Below, one piece after another: positions 1-13,937 of a DNA stretch of 64,000 nucleotides. Every line of letters begins with the position of its first letter. Position 1 is the first letter of the stretch. The position numbers and the translations under genes are program-made. The stretch spans positions 2,294,001 through 2,358,000 of the forward strand of contig JAILWY010000015.1 in the NCBI GenBank assembly GCA_022113835.1, in the 5' to 3' direction. The notes under the pieces are model-generated. The model was given only the letters and a program-made list of their open reading frames with translations, was not told the DNA's origin and did no database searches. The DNA comes from Atopsyche davidsoni (lineage: Eukaryota > Arthropoda > Insecta > Trichoptera > Hydrobiosidae).

Positions 1-18
1 TTTACCTTCCTCACTCAG

Positions 19-3000
19 GAGAACTACCACATGGCGGAGTACGAAGCCAACTGCTTTATACCGTACCTCGTTCTCAAGGTACTGCCAATGAAATTATAGA
101 ATCTATTAATAAATAATAAAAAAAGGTTGCTTGGGTTTTCATATAGTAAAATGTATTCTGCATCCTTAGTAGGTTAGATACAAATATTGCAGAATATTAA
201 GGCACTTTTGTCCAGTGTCTGACAGCCTGAACTGCATCAACTTTGTTCGTGCTTAAAGAGTAATCGATTACTATTTACTATTCCATCTTTAGTTACCACT
301 AGATGAGTTTTTTCTGTGACTTGGATGGGTCCTGATTGTGAATTATTTATTGTGTTTTTAGGTTGGTGACCCCAAAGACACAGTTAGGAATGGAGTAAAG
401 TCCCTGCTGAAGCAGATTTGCGTATTATTTTCTGCTAGCAAGCTGTTTGGGTACATCATGGAAGGTCTTAAGTCCAAGAATGCAAGACAAAGAACTGGTG
501 AGTAAAAAATATAGAAGAACACCTTTTTTGGTCATTAGCATCATGTTGTGCCTCTGCTGACATTATCACTCCCTTGCGGTTTGTTAGAGAATGAAATACT
601 TTTATTAACTAAGTTCTTTCACTTTCCAGAATGCCTAGATGTTCTGGGGCTGTTGATCGAAAGCTTCGGAACGTCCGTGTGTGTCCCATCTACTACGGCC
701 GCCCTCAAGGAGGTGGCGCGGCAAATCTCTGATCGAGACAACTCTGTGCGCACGGCCGCCCTCAACTGCGTCGTGCAAGCCTACTTCCTCGAGGGGGAGA
801 AAATCTACAAAATGATTGGACAGGTACATGTGGTCACCATCTTTCATGTAGACAATTTTTTTAAAATTCATTACTTGCATTGCAACAATGATCACATAAT
901 CTCACAGGACGATAAGCAATGGTAGTACTGTCATACCAACCCAAAAACTGCCCTTCTAAAATTTCGTCATATGGTTATTTGGGTGGGAAACTATGTGATT
1001 TCACATGTAATTGTTGAACATAGTTAAAATATAGTAATTTTATATAAAATGTTAAAATTTGTACATTAGTACTATAGTTTAATGACTTTATTGCAGATCT
1101 CGGATAAAGACCACTCTCTACTGGAAGAGAGGATCAAGAGGGCGGCCAAGGGAAGAGACACCAACAGGAAATCCATGCTGCTCCCTCTCAGCGCCACGGG
1201 CCGCCTCATACAGCCCGAGGTGAGTGCAGCAGGAAGGTGGAGTATCCACCTTAGTATGGACATGTAAACTGAGCAGGAGCAACAGAACCACCTGCATTTA
1301 AAATACAAAGGATCTACTTTGCCAAGCAATTTATTGAATAGAATTAAATACCAAGTAAAGTGAGATCTTTAAGACTAAATTATTTAATTTTATAAAGGAA
1401 TCCAGACCTACTTTCTGTTTCTGGGTATTTAACTGAGATCCCTCTAGCTCTGTGTGGTGATGACAAATTCTAAGGAACCTCTGCTGCACTTCATGTGAGA
1501 TTTTTAAAAAAAAATTTTTTTTTTATCAATTTTCAGACTAAGAGTGTCAACCAAGTGCCTGCTGAGCAGAATGTTCCCAACAATGACTATGATGATGAGG
1601 AAGAAGAACCTATTGACTACCCTCCACCTCCCATGAGGTAAGCAACTGGTGAAGGCGTGATGGCAATGATGATTGTATCCCTCCAATATTCACTAGCTTT
1701 TTGCTTGGTACATTTTACTCACAGCATCTGCGTATATTCAATAACACATGTTATCCTTTATAAACACTCAAACACACTTTTTAAAAAAATATGTAAAGTG
1801 ATTGGTGAACTTCTTATTTAGATTATCTAAATTTCACATTCGTGAAATTCAGATAAAAAAATCACAAGTGAAAAAGTAGCAAGGATAAAGATTGCTTAAA
1901 TAATTAAAAATGGTTAATATTAGAACAGATCTTCTAATTTTAATAATGATCATTTCTGTTTTGTTTTTTTTCTCTACTTTGTGAACACCCTAATTTTAGC
2001 AATTCTAACTGCCTCCATAATTTTTATTTAATATATTTATTTATTTATATTTTGTACACTGCATCAGCACACAAGTCACTCAACCAAAGGACTCCACCCC
2101 CAAACACACATACACACTTTCCAAAATGGAGAGTCTGCCGATGTTCATGGTCAAGGTTAACAATATCCGAGAGCGAACGCAGGTGAGGTTGAAGAAGCCC
2201 CCTGCCCTGCTGCCACTGCCTGAAATCAACTATGAGCCAACTAGCGATCCCTTTGTCACTCCCATGAGGAGAAGCATGTCTGGCTCCAGCCTGATGCTGA
2301 CGGTCACCAAGGTGGCTCCGGCCAATGCCAGGCAGCTTGACCCTCTGCATTTAGAAGGGGCCGAACGACTGTAATTTTTGTCACTTAGCTTTATTTTATG
2401 TTTTTGTTTTGTTCTGTTTGTGTCTTTTGTTATTTTTTGTTTCATATTATTTTAATATTTTTTAAAATGATATTAATAAATAAGATGTTTCATAAGTAAT
2501 GGTATTGTATTGTTGAAAATATGTTTAATATTTTTGACAGAGAATACTTGGTGGAATTCAATTTAATATTTTAAATAAAATACTTTTGTGACTTTATTTA
2601 GAATATTATTGTAGAAACGTTGTCATCCTCCCTTGTTAGATGATACCATGACTTGAGACGCCATTTATTATATTAGGATCTTAAAAAATTAAGGTATTAA
2701 TTATATTTGATCAACTAAATATTGTGATATGTAGTATGAATTAAATAATTTTTATTCTCAACCATAAATTTTCACAAAAATAATTTTAATAGATATCATT
2801 AATTGGTGATTAGTCACTCTACAATTTGTCAATCATAGGTCAACGCTACTAGGTCAATATTTTTATATAACTTATTTTTTTATATATTATCACTTATTTT
2901 TTAATGTGGTATTGTGTAGAGTGCACCAGGTGAGCCGCGAGCGACCGCGACCTATCAGCGGTCCGTTTGGACTAGATCCTACTGTGGTGGCTGCCATTGA

Positions 3001-6000
3001 GGACGGTTTGCAGGATGAGCTGCGCCTTATCACACAGCAGCCGGCCCTGCAGGAAATGGACACCAGCTTTCTGGATGAACCCGTGCCTGTGCCCTTGCCA
3101 GCTGTTCACCCACGTCCGAATCTCGCCAGGTCAGTTGGGATTCTGCTAAATTTGAAAACTTCTGAATTGCAGTAATAGGGCCACATGCAACTAGTGATGG
3201 ATTTAACAGCAATAAATTGTCAGTTTCAAATTTATCAAAATATTGTTATTATAGGATGTTATTCATACTGATTCAATGATTTGACAATAATGTTAAATAT
3301 TCTCAGAATAAGTAAATAAACATTGAAAAATATATAGTATAATAAATAGAATAAATAAATAATTACTTTTTTTATAAAATATTTCTAGCAATATGGCACT
3401 ATCGCCTCCATCTCGGCTGTCCATGGCCATGCCCATGCGCATGAACCCCCCCACCCCCCTCCTCAACCACCCCAGTCTACAGAGACCCGATGCAGACAAC
3501 GAGCTCAGTCGAATTATTCTGGAGATTGCCAGCCCTCGCCTCAGCGTGAGTATAGCACCATTTACTCACCTCGTCAACTATTTACTAAATTCCTTTCAGC
3601 TAATAATTTTAAGCAATGTTAATTATTAAATGCGTATAAAATCCACTTTTTTAAACCCCAATATTTTTCTTTCAATATATATTTTCAATGTGTTGATGTG
3701 AATGTGATTTTATAGGTATGCTTGGGAGCACTGTCCAAGATGGATGCCATACTGCGATCATCTCAGGCCAACCACTTGGCGGCCTACGAGGAGCAGTTCC
3801 TTATGGCTGTGACGGAACAGCTGCAGCAACTGCAGGCCACGGGACACACCAATGACCCAAACGCTGTCTTCAATGCTTATCGCTGCCTTATGACTGTGCT
3901 CATCTCTGTGAGTAACCAATACTATCTACTTATAGACTAATACTCAGTTAATCTGACTTCTTGATTTATAGAACACTAATTTTCTTATACCTTATTGCCT
4001 CACAGATCTCCTTCCTTGAGTGAAGCAATCATAAGACTCGTGGTATTTGTTAGTGTCCTGGTTGATTACTTAGAATCAAGAAAAACTAAGTATGCAGGCA
4101 TATACTGTGCAATATGGTCACTCGATGTTTTATCTTTACTATCTAATCTAATACATGGAGTCATTTCTCACCACTACAATAGGTTTACCAAAGATCCTAC
4201 AAGCTACAGAGCTTGCATCTTCATGTCTAGTTTTCATTACTGATTGCTTCTTTGTAGCGACATGACAATTTTGGCTTTTGCAGTTTTACGAGAGCCGAGT
4301 GGCAGGCATGAATGTGTCTATCCAGACCATCGGCGGGTTGGTAGACCAGCTGTTGCGAGTGCTCATCAGCCGTGCTCTGGAGAGGACCGGGGATCGCGAA
4401 GATAGCCTGGTCAGAGTAGCTAACCTTGTCTGCGTTAAAGTACTCGAGAGAAGCGATCACACCTCTCTCATTATGTGAGTATTTAATAATATCACATGAT
4501 AATTGATCGCAGTATGCTAAGATATGAACAAGTCTTTCTCATAAAAAGCATACTTGTCATGACTTTGTAAAATAAAACAAAAGCAAGGACATAACATGCA
4601 TCATTATTAAATTATTTTTAATGTTGGAAAAATAATCACTTTATTAATTATAATTTATTTTGCAGTGCTCTCGTAAACTTATTGGACAAATCTGTGGCTG
4701 GTGACCCTCCATCACAGCGCTATCAGGAGCTGGAGATGAAGTGTCTGTGGAAGGTCATGAAGACCATGCCCACCTGGGATTCTGACACGCTGGACTACGA
4801 CAAGCTCATGTACCGCCTGCACATGTCCTTCAAGGCCTATCCTGCCTCCTACTGGAAGAAGAACCCCAGCCTTAGTGATACTCCTTTCAGGTACTCTCAG
4901 TTTGATATGAGGGAATTGCACCAATAATTCACCATGAAATCACCAACAGCTTATTTTTTTCCTGTTCTTAGAACTATCAAGACTATGGTACACACCTTGG
5001 TGAAGAAAAAGGGAAGCAGCATCATGAATCACCTCACCCTCATTCCTGACATCAATGAATCAGAACTTTATGCCTACCTCCAGAAACTCTTTAAGGTGAC
5101 AATATTGCATTTATTTAAATATTTAGAAACTGTTAACATTGTACTGGTATAAATATTTTTATAGATAAATTTACCACTGTTTTCGTTGTGAGAATTATAT
5201 TTAGATGAATTATTTATTAAAATATATGTTTGCTCCATGCTTATTATTGTATCCATTTACTTTCTTTGAATGTCAATATCACTTTCTTGTTAAACCCAGA
5301 TGTTAACTGACTCTGTTGTGTTTTTGTCAATCTTATAAAGGTGCTTGTCAGATGATATGTAGAAAATACTAATTTCGGAAAGTGACAGTATATTTTAGAA
5401 CTCTACAAGAACATTTTTTTTGACCTAATGTATTTTAATATGTTTGAAAACAGTTAAATAATTTAACCATAGCTGAAAATAATCACTGTATCATGTTTTT
5501 ATATTTTCAGACCCTGAAGCTGGATGAGCACAAGAAGGAGAATATTGTACAACAAGTAGCTCCTCCACCAGATTCAGTAGCCGGGATCGGAAAGCCGATG
5601 CCACGCTTGGTTCAAGAAGAACTGTCACAGATCCTTAAGCGAATCGGCGAGAAGGAGCACTCGAAGGAGGCCCTTGGTCAGCTATATGATTTAAGGGTTA
5701 GTCACGATTGTGTTCTTGCTGGTTTCTACCATGGTGTACTCCAATGTATTTTTATTTACGGTTGAATAATTTATTGAGTTTGCATTGGTTAATTTTACTA
5801 TCAATAAAGCTCATCATCAATTAGATTTGACAGATATCAAAAGTCTTGTTCATACTTAAAAAAGTAAGATTCTTCAAGTCAAATTTGTCTCACCCTTGTT
5901 TCCCTTAGTTTGCAGGGGAGAAAGTAAGTTCTTATTATATATTCATATTTCATAAATAATTATTAAATGTTGATTTGTAATTATATTATGTTATTTAGGA

Positions 6001-7317
6001 GAGACATCCTGCAGTGGACATCTGGGCATGCTTGAAGGATGCCTCGTCATTCTTCCGCAGTTATATTGAACGTGGTCTGCGTGAGGTGGCCGAAGAGCGG
6101 CGCTCGGGACGCGGTGAAGCGGTTCCCCCTCCCTTGGCCCTCTCGCTGCCCCTCAGCGGCATCGTTCCACCTTCCAATATACAAAGTGGAGGTAGAGTCA
6201 TTTTCATCTTAACTTATAACCTGAGTGTTCTTGCCAATCAGTAAAAGGAATTGTTTAACCATGGTTTATTTAATTTATGAATATGGATTCTGTATTCTAC
6301 CTAGGCATATATCCCATATATATTTGATTTGACATAATAACATCCTGCAAGTTTAACCAACAAAAATAATAGTTGATAAGCTGTCATATCACACTTGTTT
6401 CCTTAAACACGATTTGCTGGTATTATACTTTTGATTCTCATTAGATTATTGCAACTGGCTATTTTTGCGTCAAATTTAACTTTAAACATTAACTTTTCAG
6501 ATATAGATGGACAATCATCCAAAGGACACATGTACTATTCAGAAAGACTACGAGCATTACGAGTAAGCACAAACTCTTTATTCTTTAGATAAAACTGGTA
6601 AAAATAGTGAACCAGTAAATAGCTTCCTAGTCTAAAATGTATCAAACATTGGAGCAACTATAACAGTTAATTTTCTCAATAATTTACTCTAGAGTAAGAT
6701 TTTAATTGAGAAATTATCTTGAGAATTGTAATACTATTTTACTGTGTATTTTTCAGGCCAAAGTTGGTCTGGGCTCAGAGTCGGCGTCTAATTCTCAACC
6801 TCGGACCCCCGTTATAGACAATAGGACACTGGCAGATGCTATAGAGGAAAATGCCAAACAAAATATAGACCCTAAATTTGACGTGAGTATGATTGGAATA
6901 GCACTAATGGAAGATAGTTTAATAAAAAAAACATAACTTATTAGTTAAGAAATATTATTTTAATTGAAAATGATTTCCTTATTTTTTATGGTACTCTTTT
7001 AGCACAGAATTATAAAATGGATGTTCTGTATAAAATTCTGTATGTATGATTTATAGTATAAAATTTAAAAAGTATAAATTCACATTATATTATAATATTG
7101 TTATACATAAAAGTCATCAAGCTTTGTAATGTAATAAGGGATTTGTTTTATCGAAGAGATGAATCTGATCTGCTAGAAGTATGCATATAATTATTCATAT
7201 GAAATCAATATTTTTAATTTCCAGTTACCTTCCCTGCACCCACCTTCATCCCGCAGTGAGCCACAGATAGATGCTCTTCGACAGAAACTCCAACAGATCA
7301 AGAGCGCCAATAGATAA
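19..7317 (+). CDS. msps: Mini spindles / XMAP215 (ch-TOG) microtubule polymerase, 3' part of gene
   Basis: This gene encodes a TOG-domain protein that binds tubulin and speeds plus-end microtubule growth at centrosomes, spindles and kinetochores. I read 17 coding exons with GT-AG borders: 19-78, 362-497, 630-823, 1097-1219, 1537-1637, 2068-2370, 2920-3129, 3389-3545, 3716-3907, 4284-4474, 4666-4890, 4972-5095, 5511-5696, 5999-6191, 6501-6562, 6757-6882, 7225-7317. They total 2676 nt and keep frame throughout, giving 891 residues and a TAA stop. The first four exons hold the end of TOG4 (VGDPKDTVRNGVK, EGLKSKNARQR, LEERIKRAAKG). Exons from 3389 to 5095 match TOG5 (KMDAIL, MKCLWKVMKTMP, NESELYAYL). 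The last exons form the C-terminal helical domain (FRSYIERGL, ending QIDALRQKLQQIKSANR). The window opens 18 bases before an exon, so the N-terminal TOG domains lie upstream. The exon 2068-2370 border is the least certain: its donor GTAATT is weak but is the one that restores phase. Family assignment is firm. Confidence 0.93.
2535..2572 (-). repeat. Short copy of the 'CCACCAAGTA' dispersed repeat
   Basis: Inside an msps intron. The stretch with CTTGGTGGAATTC flanked by TATTTTTGACAG and TTTAATATTTT is the tail module shared with 39696-39823 and 43467-43600. Only the tail is present here. Confidence 0.6.
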
Positions 7318-7815
7318 AACGGCTCCCGCGCCTCCTCGCCTCATTCCCTCCATGCCAGGACAGGCCAGCCGCCCCGAAGTCTCTCATGGTCCACAGGATC
7401 CCACACATAGCTTAGGATATACCCATAACCTTCATCCTTGTGATAGCACATTGTATGTATAATTTCTTTGGTAAATTATCTGCAGTTCGTGTCCTATTCA
7501 ATTTATGTTGAGCTTTGGCTGAACTGAGTGTAATCTTGTAGATGTTCATTTTCTGATGTTTTATGCACACTCTTCATTTAATTTTTTCTAAATATTTCAT
7601 GCTGAAATATAAAATAAGCAATCTTAATATTTGACGCTTGAAATAAAATCAATTTTCAGTTTAGCTAATGGTTGTGGATATAAATCCATAAATATCAAAT
7701 ACAGTCGTCGTTAAAGGTGAAAGAGAGATGCGTATTCATTTCGTGTTAAAATTTATATTGAGCTGTAAATCAGTTCCAATTTGAATTTGTCATAATAAAG
7801 GATTGATAATTATTT
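7318..7815 (+). other. msps 3' UTR with candidate poly(A) signals
   Basis: AT-rich sequence follows the msps stop with no coding potential. AATAAA hexamers lie at 7642-7647 and 7794-7799; the second is followed by a TG-rich stretch suited to a cleavage element. Further hexamers near 8034 and 8270 mean a longer 3' UTR is possible. The end of the transcript is inferred, not seen. Confidence 0.5.
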
Positions 7816-10800
7816 GCCTGTGCAAATTTTTGTAATATATTATACCCGATGAACATATTGTGAACGTTTAAATATTTATTGATTGGCATATGAATGACTT
7901 TGTCTGCAATCTCGCAACATCATTCCTGTAACGATGTGCATCTTTTAGAAAATTTATTGATTCTTTAAATGATCATCGGATGCGAGGTCGTAGAGTTATT
8001 TCTCCTCTGCTATTTGTGTATTTTGTGAGCACAAAATAAAATTGAGATATTATTTATACGATTGATGTTGTCCTGAAAATATTTTGTAATGTCTGATTTA
8101 GCGAAATTATTATCGTCTTTGATATTCTTTAATGTATCGCGAGTGAGAATTCTTCTTGTTTGTTTAATAGTACAGCTTCAGCTTTGTCATACTTCACTTT
8201 TAAAATGTTTCTGTACAACTTAATTAGATACTAAATGCAAAACTACAAATGTGGCCGTGCTATATATAAATAAAATAAACTTTTTTCACAGTATCTATGG
8301 ATATCGTCATCGCTATAAAGTAGTGGTTTATCTGTAATATTTTAATATCTTCTATTCCTATAAATATGCTTAGTATAAAATTCTGCTAGAGATATCCATG
8401 ACGGCAAAAAAAACTTTGGATATTATTTTGAATAAAATAAAATATGTGCACTTCATTGTTTGTAAAGTTTTCACCGTATGGGATAGTCCGGAGTTTGCGG
8501 CAGTGCGCCACCAGAAGTCCATAAGGTAACCTGTAGACAAAATGCGACCGGTCGAGTACAATATTGAATTTTAAGAACTATTTTTTTTACCGTATATTAT
8601 TGACAATGTTGTATATTGCTTATATTTTTATGATATTTTAACTATGTGATGAATATATTTGAGTAAAGAAAATACAATTTGTTCAATATTGTATTCAACC
8701 TGGGGTTTGTAACTTTTATATCATGTTTTTTTTTTAATTATTATTGTAAGATACCGAGTACATGCACTCTAAACGTGAAAAAGGCTAATGATAAAAAAAT
8801 ATATGGAGGCGTGCGATGTTGGAATAATAATTTATATTTTAATTTTGTATTTTTAGATCTGAATAGAGAATAAATAAATGGCTGACAGAACATTTTGATG
8901 AGACCAAATTTTTTACAGTTGTCTGGCTTTAAAAATTAAGATGATTGTTGTTGTACAAGAGGCACTTTTTTATAAAATGACACTGTTTCCTGTTTAAAGT
9001 ACGCTAATCTCTATAATGTAAAATATTCTATTTATGCAAATTCTTTGAAGCACTTTTCTCCTTTTATTGCAAAATAAGTAGAAAAAATTGGCAATGGTCT
9101 GTTTAAAACACCTCTCGGTACAGATCATATTCTGTTTGAGATATAGTTTAACCATCAAAATATCTTTTCCGAGCAATTGATGACGTATTAGACAGATTTA
9201 TACCAATACATGTAGTTACTTCACTGTTTGGAGTTGCCACGTAATAATGGTTTCACAAATTAAATGGAAAAATCAGTGTAAAAATATTAGTGTCTTCCAT
9301 GAAATATATGTACGGCCTTTTTCACTGCTGGAGTGTTATACTAATTATACTAATTACTAAAAAAACCTAGTGTAGAAACATAAAATGTCCCCTTTAGAAT
9401 ATTAGGTGGTATTCTAAACTGACCCTAATCTGTAGAATCTGTGATTGACATTCGTTCTGGCTGATTCTAAAGGAAATTTTAATCTTAAATGGTGTTGGGC
9501 TTGTTTTGGGAATGCGACCAACTGGCCCCATGCCAAATGCGATTTAACTTCTGTTGGAAAAGGTTAGGTTCAGCTGTGGACAGTGCCGATGATTTCTTTC
9601 TCATGAAAGATGCCTTAACTTGTAATATATTAAAACTTGTATAAAATAACACCGCGCGACATAATGAGCCGGTTTCATGTACGCCTATTTATTATAACAT
9701 ACTTAGTCAAGTTTATTCTGAAAGGAAGAATTTCGATATGAATAATATTAATCACAAAATAACTAATCTATTTATGTATCGCGATTATAGGTAAATTGTC
9801 ATTTTCATCGTCCATATTGATATATTTGTAATCACAAGCTTTATTCTGTTTTATAAATTTGTATGTTTAACACTGATTGCACTTTACTGTTTTTATAATT
9901 TGAAACTATTATGTATTTATGAAACCATAGGAAAGCTATATTATTCTTGTCACAATGAAACTTAAATCACAACATTTTCAAAAATACAATGTCTTACCTT
10001 ACCTGATTGCTCTTCTACTCGGGTGGTCAGTCTCGAGGTTGTTCTTCTGAACTTTTGGTTTCCTTTGGTTTTGATGTCTGATTGTGTTTGCATGTGTGTT
10101 AAATTATAATTATAAATCAATAATTGTATTCATATTTTGTATGTTAATGCCTCTGCTATCAGGTCAAAGTTTTTTTTTAGGGATATATTATTTATCTTAT
10201 GAGAAGTTGGTATTATGATTATTATTATAAAAGCATTTATAAATTCCAGTGTTTGTTTTTATGTTTGTGTGGTGACTTGTGGTGCGCTTATCATTTAGAT
10301 CTCAATTTACATTATAATCATCACCATGACATTTCGAAAGCTTTTTTAATGTAAAATATTTCCACTCATCATTTTGTATGGTCTTATTCAATATATATAT
10401 ATATCTCGAGCCGTGAACAGTGAGATGTTCTGTAAACTTCCACTGCTATTGTCTACGTTAATCAATTACGCGAGTTCGGATTATATTTGCAGTTATATAA
10501 TATTTTAAATTTGAGACTAGACAACGTAATGATAATTTTGAACGGTTGGTTGTGTAATTTTAAGAGTTGAATAATTTACACAATTGTTAAATGTATTCTC
10601 AATGAAAGAATCTTTTTTTTTAAATTTTAGGTATAACTAGGAACTTTTTATATAAATTGCTACTTATTTTAAAACTAGAAATTCTTTAGAAATGCTACGA
10701 TATGTACGTTTTGCTTGTCGTTTAATACACCGCGAGCTATAGCGTTCGGTTGCCGTATAGCTCGCTTCAATGATTGAAATACAATATGTTGCATCTACAA

Positions 10801-11862
10801 AACATATCTGAAAGTAATACATTGAACCCTGAACAATATTTAATCGTAAAATTTGTAAATGAATTATTACTATAACATATCTTTACTGATCAGTGCTTCA
10901 AAATTAAACTTTAAAATAATGCATGGATATTTATGCCCACGTGTGTTTATTTTTAAAGTTGTTATTTTTACATTATCTGTGCACAATAAATATCACACAT
11001 TTTTGTACCCATCTTCATTGTTATGAGACTCGAAAGAGATTTTTTTGTAGGCTAGGTTGATGTCTCACCTGAGTTCCTCCGATAATAATCATTTAGTTAA
11101 TTCAGATTTTAATAAAGACTTTGTCTTTTTTGTGTTGCAATTTGTATCTTATTAATAGTGTTTTTTTAAAATTACTATAAAAGGAAAATATAAGCACATT
11201 CACACAAAATGTATACCCACTTCTAGTGTTTTCACATTATTAGACAACAGTTTCAATGATATTTTTGCAGTCTTTGATCCGCTACATTTATTACACCTTT
11301 ATTTAATATTGCCCTGTTTTGACGTTTACAATTTTATTTATTTAAATTATGCCAATAAAATATTAATCAATTGATGTTTGATTGGACCTTGGGGTAGTTT
11401 TTTTAAAAGGTTTATGAGACAAATTAAACTAAACTGTACATTTATCGGCAAGTTAACCTTGGATAAATAATACAATATTTTTTTCTAAAGCAGCTGAACA
11501 GTGAAGTTGGCAAACTTTCTGAGCCAATAACAATAAGACTGCGAAACTAATTATTACTCTGAAGATGAAACGCTTATGTATCATTTAATTATTTCACTTG
11601 GCATGTATATTTAATAATGTAATAGAAATAATAAATATTAACATGATAAATATTTTTCACATTTATAATTATATGAATCCTGAAAAATCCCATTTCAACC
11701 CTGATAATCCTTCATCCTTGTAGTTTTGGTAATATATCTACTAGTAGATTTGTCAATATATTCTTATGAGAGAAATCAGATAACTTGCAACTGATGCTAT
11801 AGTTAATTTATTTTGAGATATTAAAGAGATAATCAATTAATATATAAATATTCACTATTTAT

Positions 11863-11965
11863 GACAGAGAATACTTGGTGGAATTTAATCAGCCTTTTTG
11901 ATAATGCCAACGTGGAAGGTTGGCGAAACCGGTCACCAATAAAAATTAACATGTGGAAAAATCAC
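11863..11965 (+). repeat. Dispersed repeat with hammerhead-like fold
   Basis: The core at 11898-11933 reads TTGATAATG, a six-base stem (GCCAAC / GTTGGC) around a seven-base loop, then GAAACCGGTC. The following ACATGTGG...TCACTC matches the copies at 39696-39823, 40130-40200 and 43467-43600. An inverted piece of the family tail (11864-11893) sits just upstream. The layout box, stem, GAAAC, short palindrome, GTC recalls hammerhead ribozymes of Penelope-like elements, but the first box departs from CTGATGA, so cleavage activity is doubtful. Confidence 0.5.
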
Positions 11966-12069
11966 TCGAGTAATTTATTATATTTAATTTTTTTTTAAAT
12001 ATATATGTATATAATAAGTATGTTTGTGAAGAAGAAAACATTTTTATCCCCCTTCTTATTTATTGATGC

Positions 12070-12110
12070 GACTAGTTTCACCAACATGCCGGGCTAGCAT
12101 CTTTAAGTAA
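12070..12110 (-). repeat. Hammerhead-like motif, second variant
   Basis: On the minus strand the sequence reads AAAGATGCTAGC, a short loop, GTTGGT, then GAAACTAGTC. The two arms pair with GU wobbles, and the GAAAC-TA-GTC end is the counterpart of GAAAC-CG-GTC in the other copies. It resembles Penelope-type ends but is degenerate in the first box. Confidence 0.4.
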
Positions 12111-12168
12111 AGTGATGTCAATAAATAAAAAGTAGAAGCATCACAACATTTTTTTTATAATATTTTTT

Positions 12169-12230
12169 AAAGGACATTATTTAAATCACATTAAAGGATA
12201 TTATTTAAATCACATTAAAGGACATTATTT
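12169..12230. repeat. 24-bp tandem repeat, 2.6 copies
   Basis: The unit AAAGGACATTATTTAAATCA plus CATT occurs at 12169-12192 and 12193-12216 with one mismatch, and again in part at 12217-12230. It is a small minisatellite with no evident function. Confidence 0.85.
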
Positions 12231-13714
12231 TTATAATAATTTGTAATATTAGTGGATGTATACTAGTTTAATCAACTTGGCTAGCAATCTATTTAATCTG
12301 TGGCTTATTTTTTCCTCTATGGTTCCGCCATGTTTTATGTTGGTGAGGTTACCTGTTCCATCATTTCCGTCTTCAAGTTTGTTCAGTCTTGGCCGGCGGT
12401 CTCCATCTTTTCTGTTTCGTCTTTCTTTTTCGTCTCAAGGTATGATTACACTGTTTTTAATTATTGGCAGACGCGCCCGTCGTATATAATCGATAATTGC
12501 GTTTAACTGTGCAATGAGTCTTTGTACATTATTTAGTGTGACGTTTGATGATAAACTTTTATGAGATAGTTCAAAAGTATAGGCCGGTGCCCATGTGGTC
12601 GTCCCGCGCCGTGTTTTGCGAATTGCGCATTATGTTTTTGACAGATACTTTGCAAATAATACCCCAGAAAACTTAGTTATTACATTGTAATTATCTCCCT
12701 TGGGGCGGATGGTCGGGTTAATCTTTATTCTATCGATCTAACAGTATTTTGAGGCATATTTGAATTCCTTGGTTACACGCGATTTTCATTTTTTCGTTGG
12801 CTCTCGACGTCGGCCTATTGTTGTCCCAATGCTTGGGCTTTGTGACTGGAGCTGTTAACACATAATATTTCTTTGGAGTATTTATAGTCTTGAAACAAAT
12901 ATTTAGTCTTAGATTCACACGTCACGTAATGCTGATTGATTTATTTTGATTGACCAGTCTAGATTGATTTGTCAAATTTAGGTATGAAACAAATGATCTG
13001 GTATGTCGAAATTTCTGCCCACCACGCTGATTTTCTGAATTTTACTTTTCACACACGAAAATTTTTTCGCAGTGCTAAAAGAAGCGATCAATTTGATTTG
13101 CAACGCCGGATCCCGAAACATACTTATTTCGATAAAACAAGAAGATTCATTAACATTTTTCGACTATAGAAAATAAAATAATGGATCAATAAAATTCCAA
13201 TATAATCTGTAATGTAATCCTAATCTCTGTGTTTATCTAGAAGGTCTAACGATTTTGGGTATTGTGTGTACAAACCAATTGTAATACAGTTTGATCTATT
13301 GTCCCAAATGCTGTTAATTTTTTTATTAAACAAAGATTAAACAGATGTTCTAAAAAATATAAAAAAGTCATTTAAAAGATCTTTTGTTTCATGATACAAT
13401 TAAAAATCTTTTGTTTTCTTTTATTGTGCAAAATGTGTAGTTTTCCAAATATTTCATAAAAATCTTTTAAACTTATTGTTATATGAGATTTTCTACTTAA
13501 CTTTACCTAAATTTAGATCAATATTCATAAGTTATTTCTAAATTCATTCCATGAGTCATCACATTTTCACAATCTAATGAAAGTCTGAGTGAGTATGGTT
13601 AGTAAAAGATCAATTTTTTTTGCTATTTAACTGAGGTTATTGAATTCCGGTACAGTGATAATTACCAAATTGAGCAAGCATTATTTGAGAAATATTTAAA
13701 AATTTTCTTTTCAT

Positions 13715-13754
13715 ACAAGTTGTATTCAAAAGCTCCAGTTTCTCCGCCCTGCAG
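13715..13754 (+). other. Candidate Nap1 5' UTR exon (3' border)
   Basis: A perfect donor, CAG|GTGAGT, lies at 13754/13755. It is followed 180 bp later by the acceptor TTTCCAG at 13934 that precedes ACAATG, the Nap1 start. The pair implies a small 5' UTR intron. The 5' edge of the exon is not defined; a pyrimidine-rich stretch ending near 13713 could be either an acceptor or promoter-proximal sequence. Confidence 0.55.
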
Positions 13755-13937
13755 GTGAGTCTTGTTTATGAGGGGGGAAAACTGGAATGCGTAAAATATA
13801 GCACATGTATGTGAATTTTAAAAATTGAGCACAGTACTAATGTAATCATTGAATTTTTATCTAACTGACCAACAAGGCTATCAACCCAGCCGACGGATTC
13901 GTGGATTCTATGTATATTTTGATACAATTTCCAGACA

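Larger units (their letters stand above)
7816..13700. other. AT-rich intergenic region between msps and Nap1
   Basis: I see no gene in these 5.9 kb. Short open frames are AT-biased and unlike any family I know. Two stretches stand out. At 11863-12115 there are two hammerhead-like repeat fragments (listed separately). At about 12300-12620 base composition rises and a splice-donor-like AAG|GTATGA lies at 12439/12440, so this could be an upstream noncoding exon or promoter of Nap1. That last point is speculation. Confidence 0.4.

Noticed and set aside
3995..4243. 82-codon open frame in an msps intron
   Set aside because: No splice sites in phase, no similarity to the TOG5 region, and the flanking exons 3716-3907 and 4284-4474 already join as continuous TOG5 sequence.
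5916..5923. Possible 8-nt msps microexon with good acceptor (TTTGCAG) and donor (GTAAGT)
   Set aside because: Including it would break the frame. Direct splicing of 5696 to 5999 gives LYDLRERHPAVDIWACLK, which aligns without gap to the family.
12256..12506. Two overlapping open frames of 77 and 68 codons before Nap1
   Set aside because: Pyrimidine-rich sequence opens several frames at once; more likely UTR or promoter sequence than protein.
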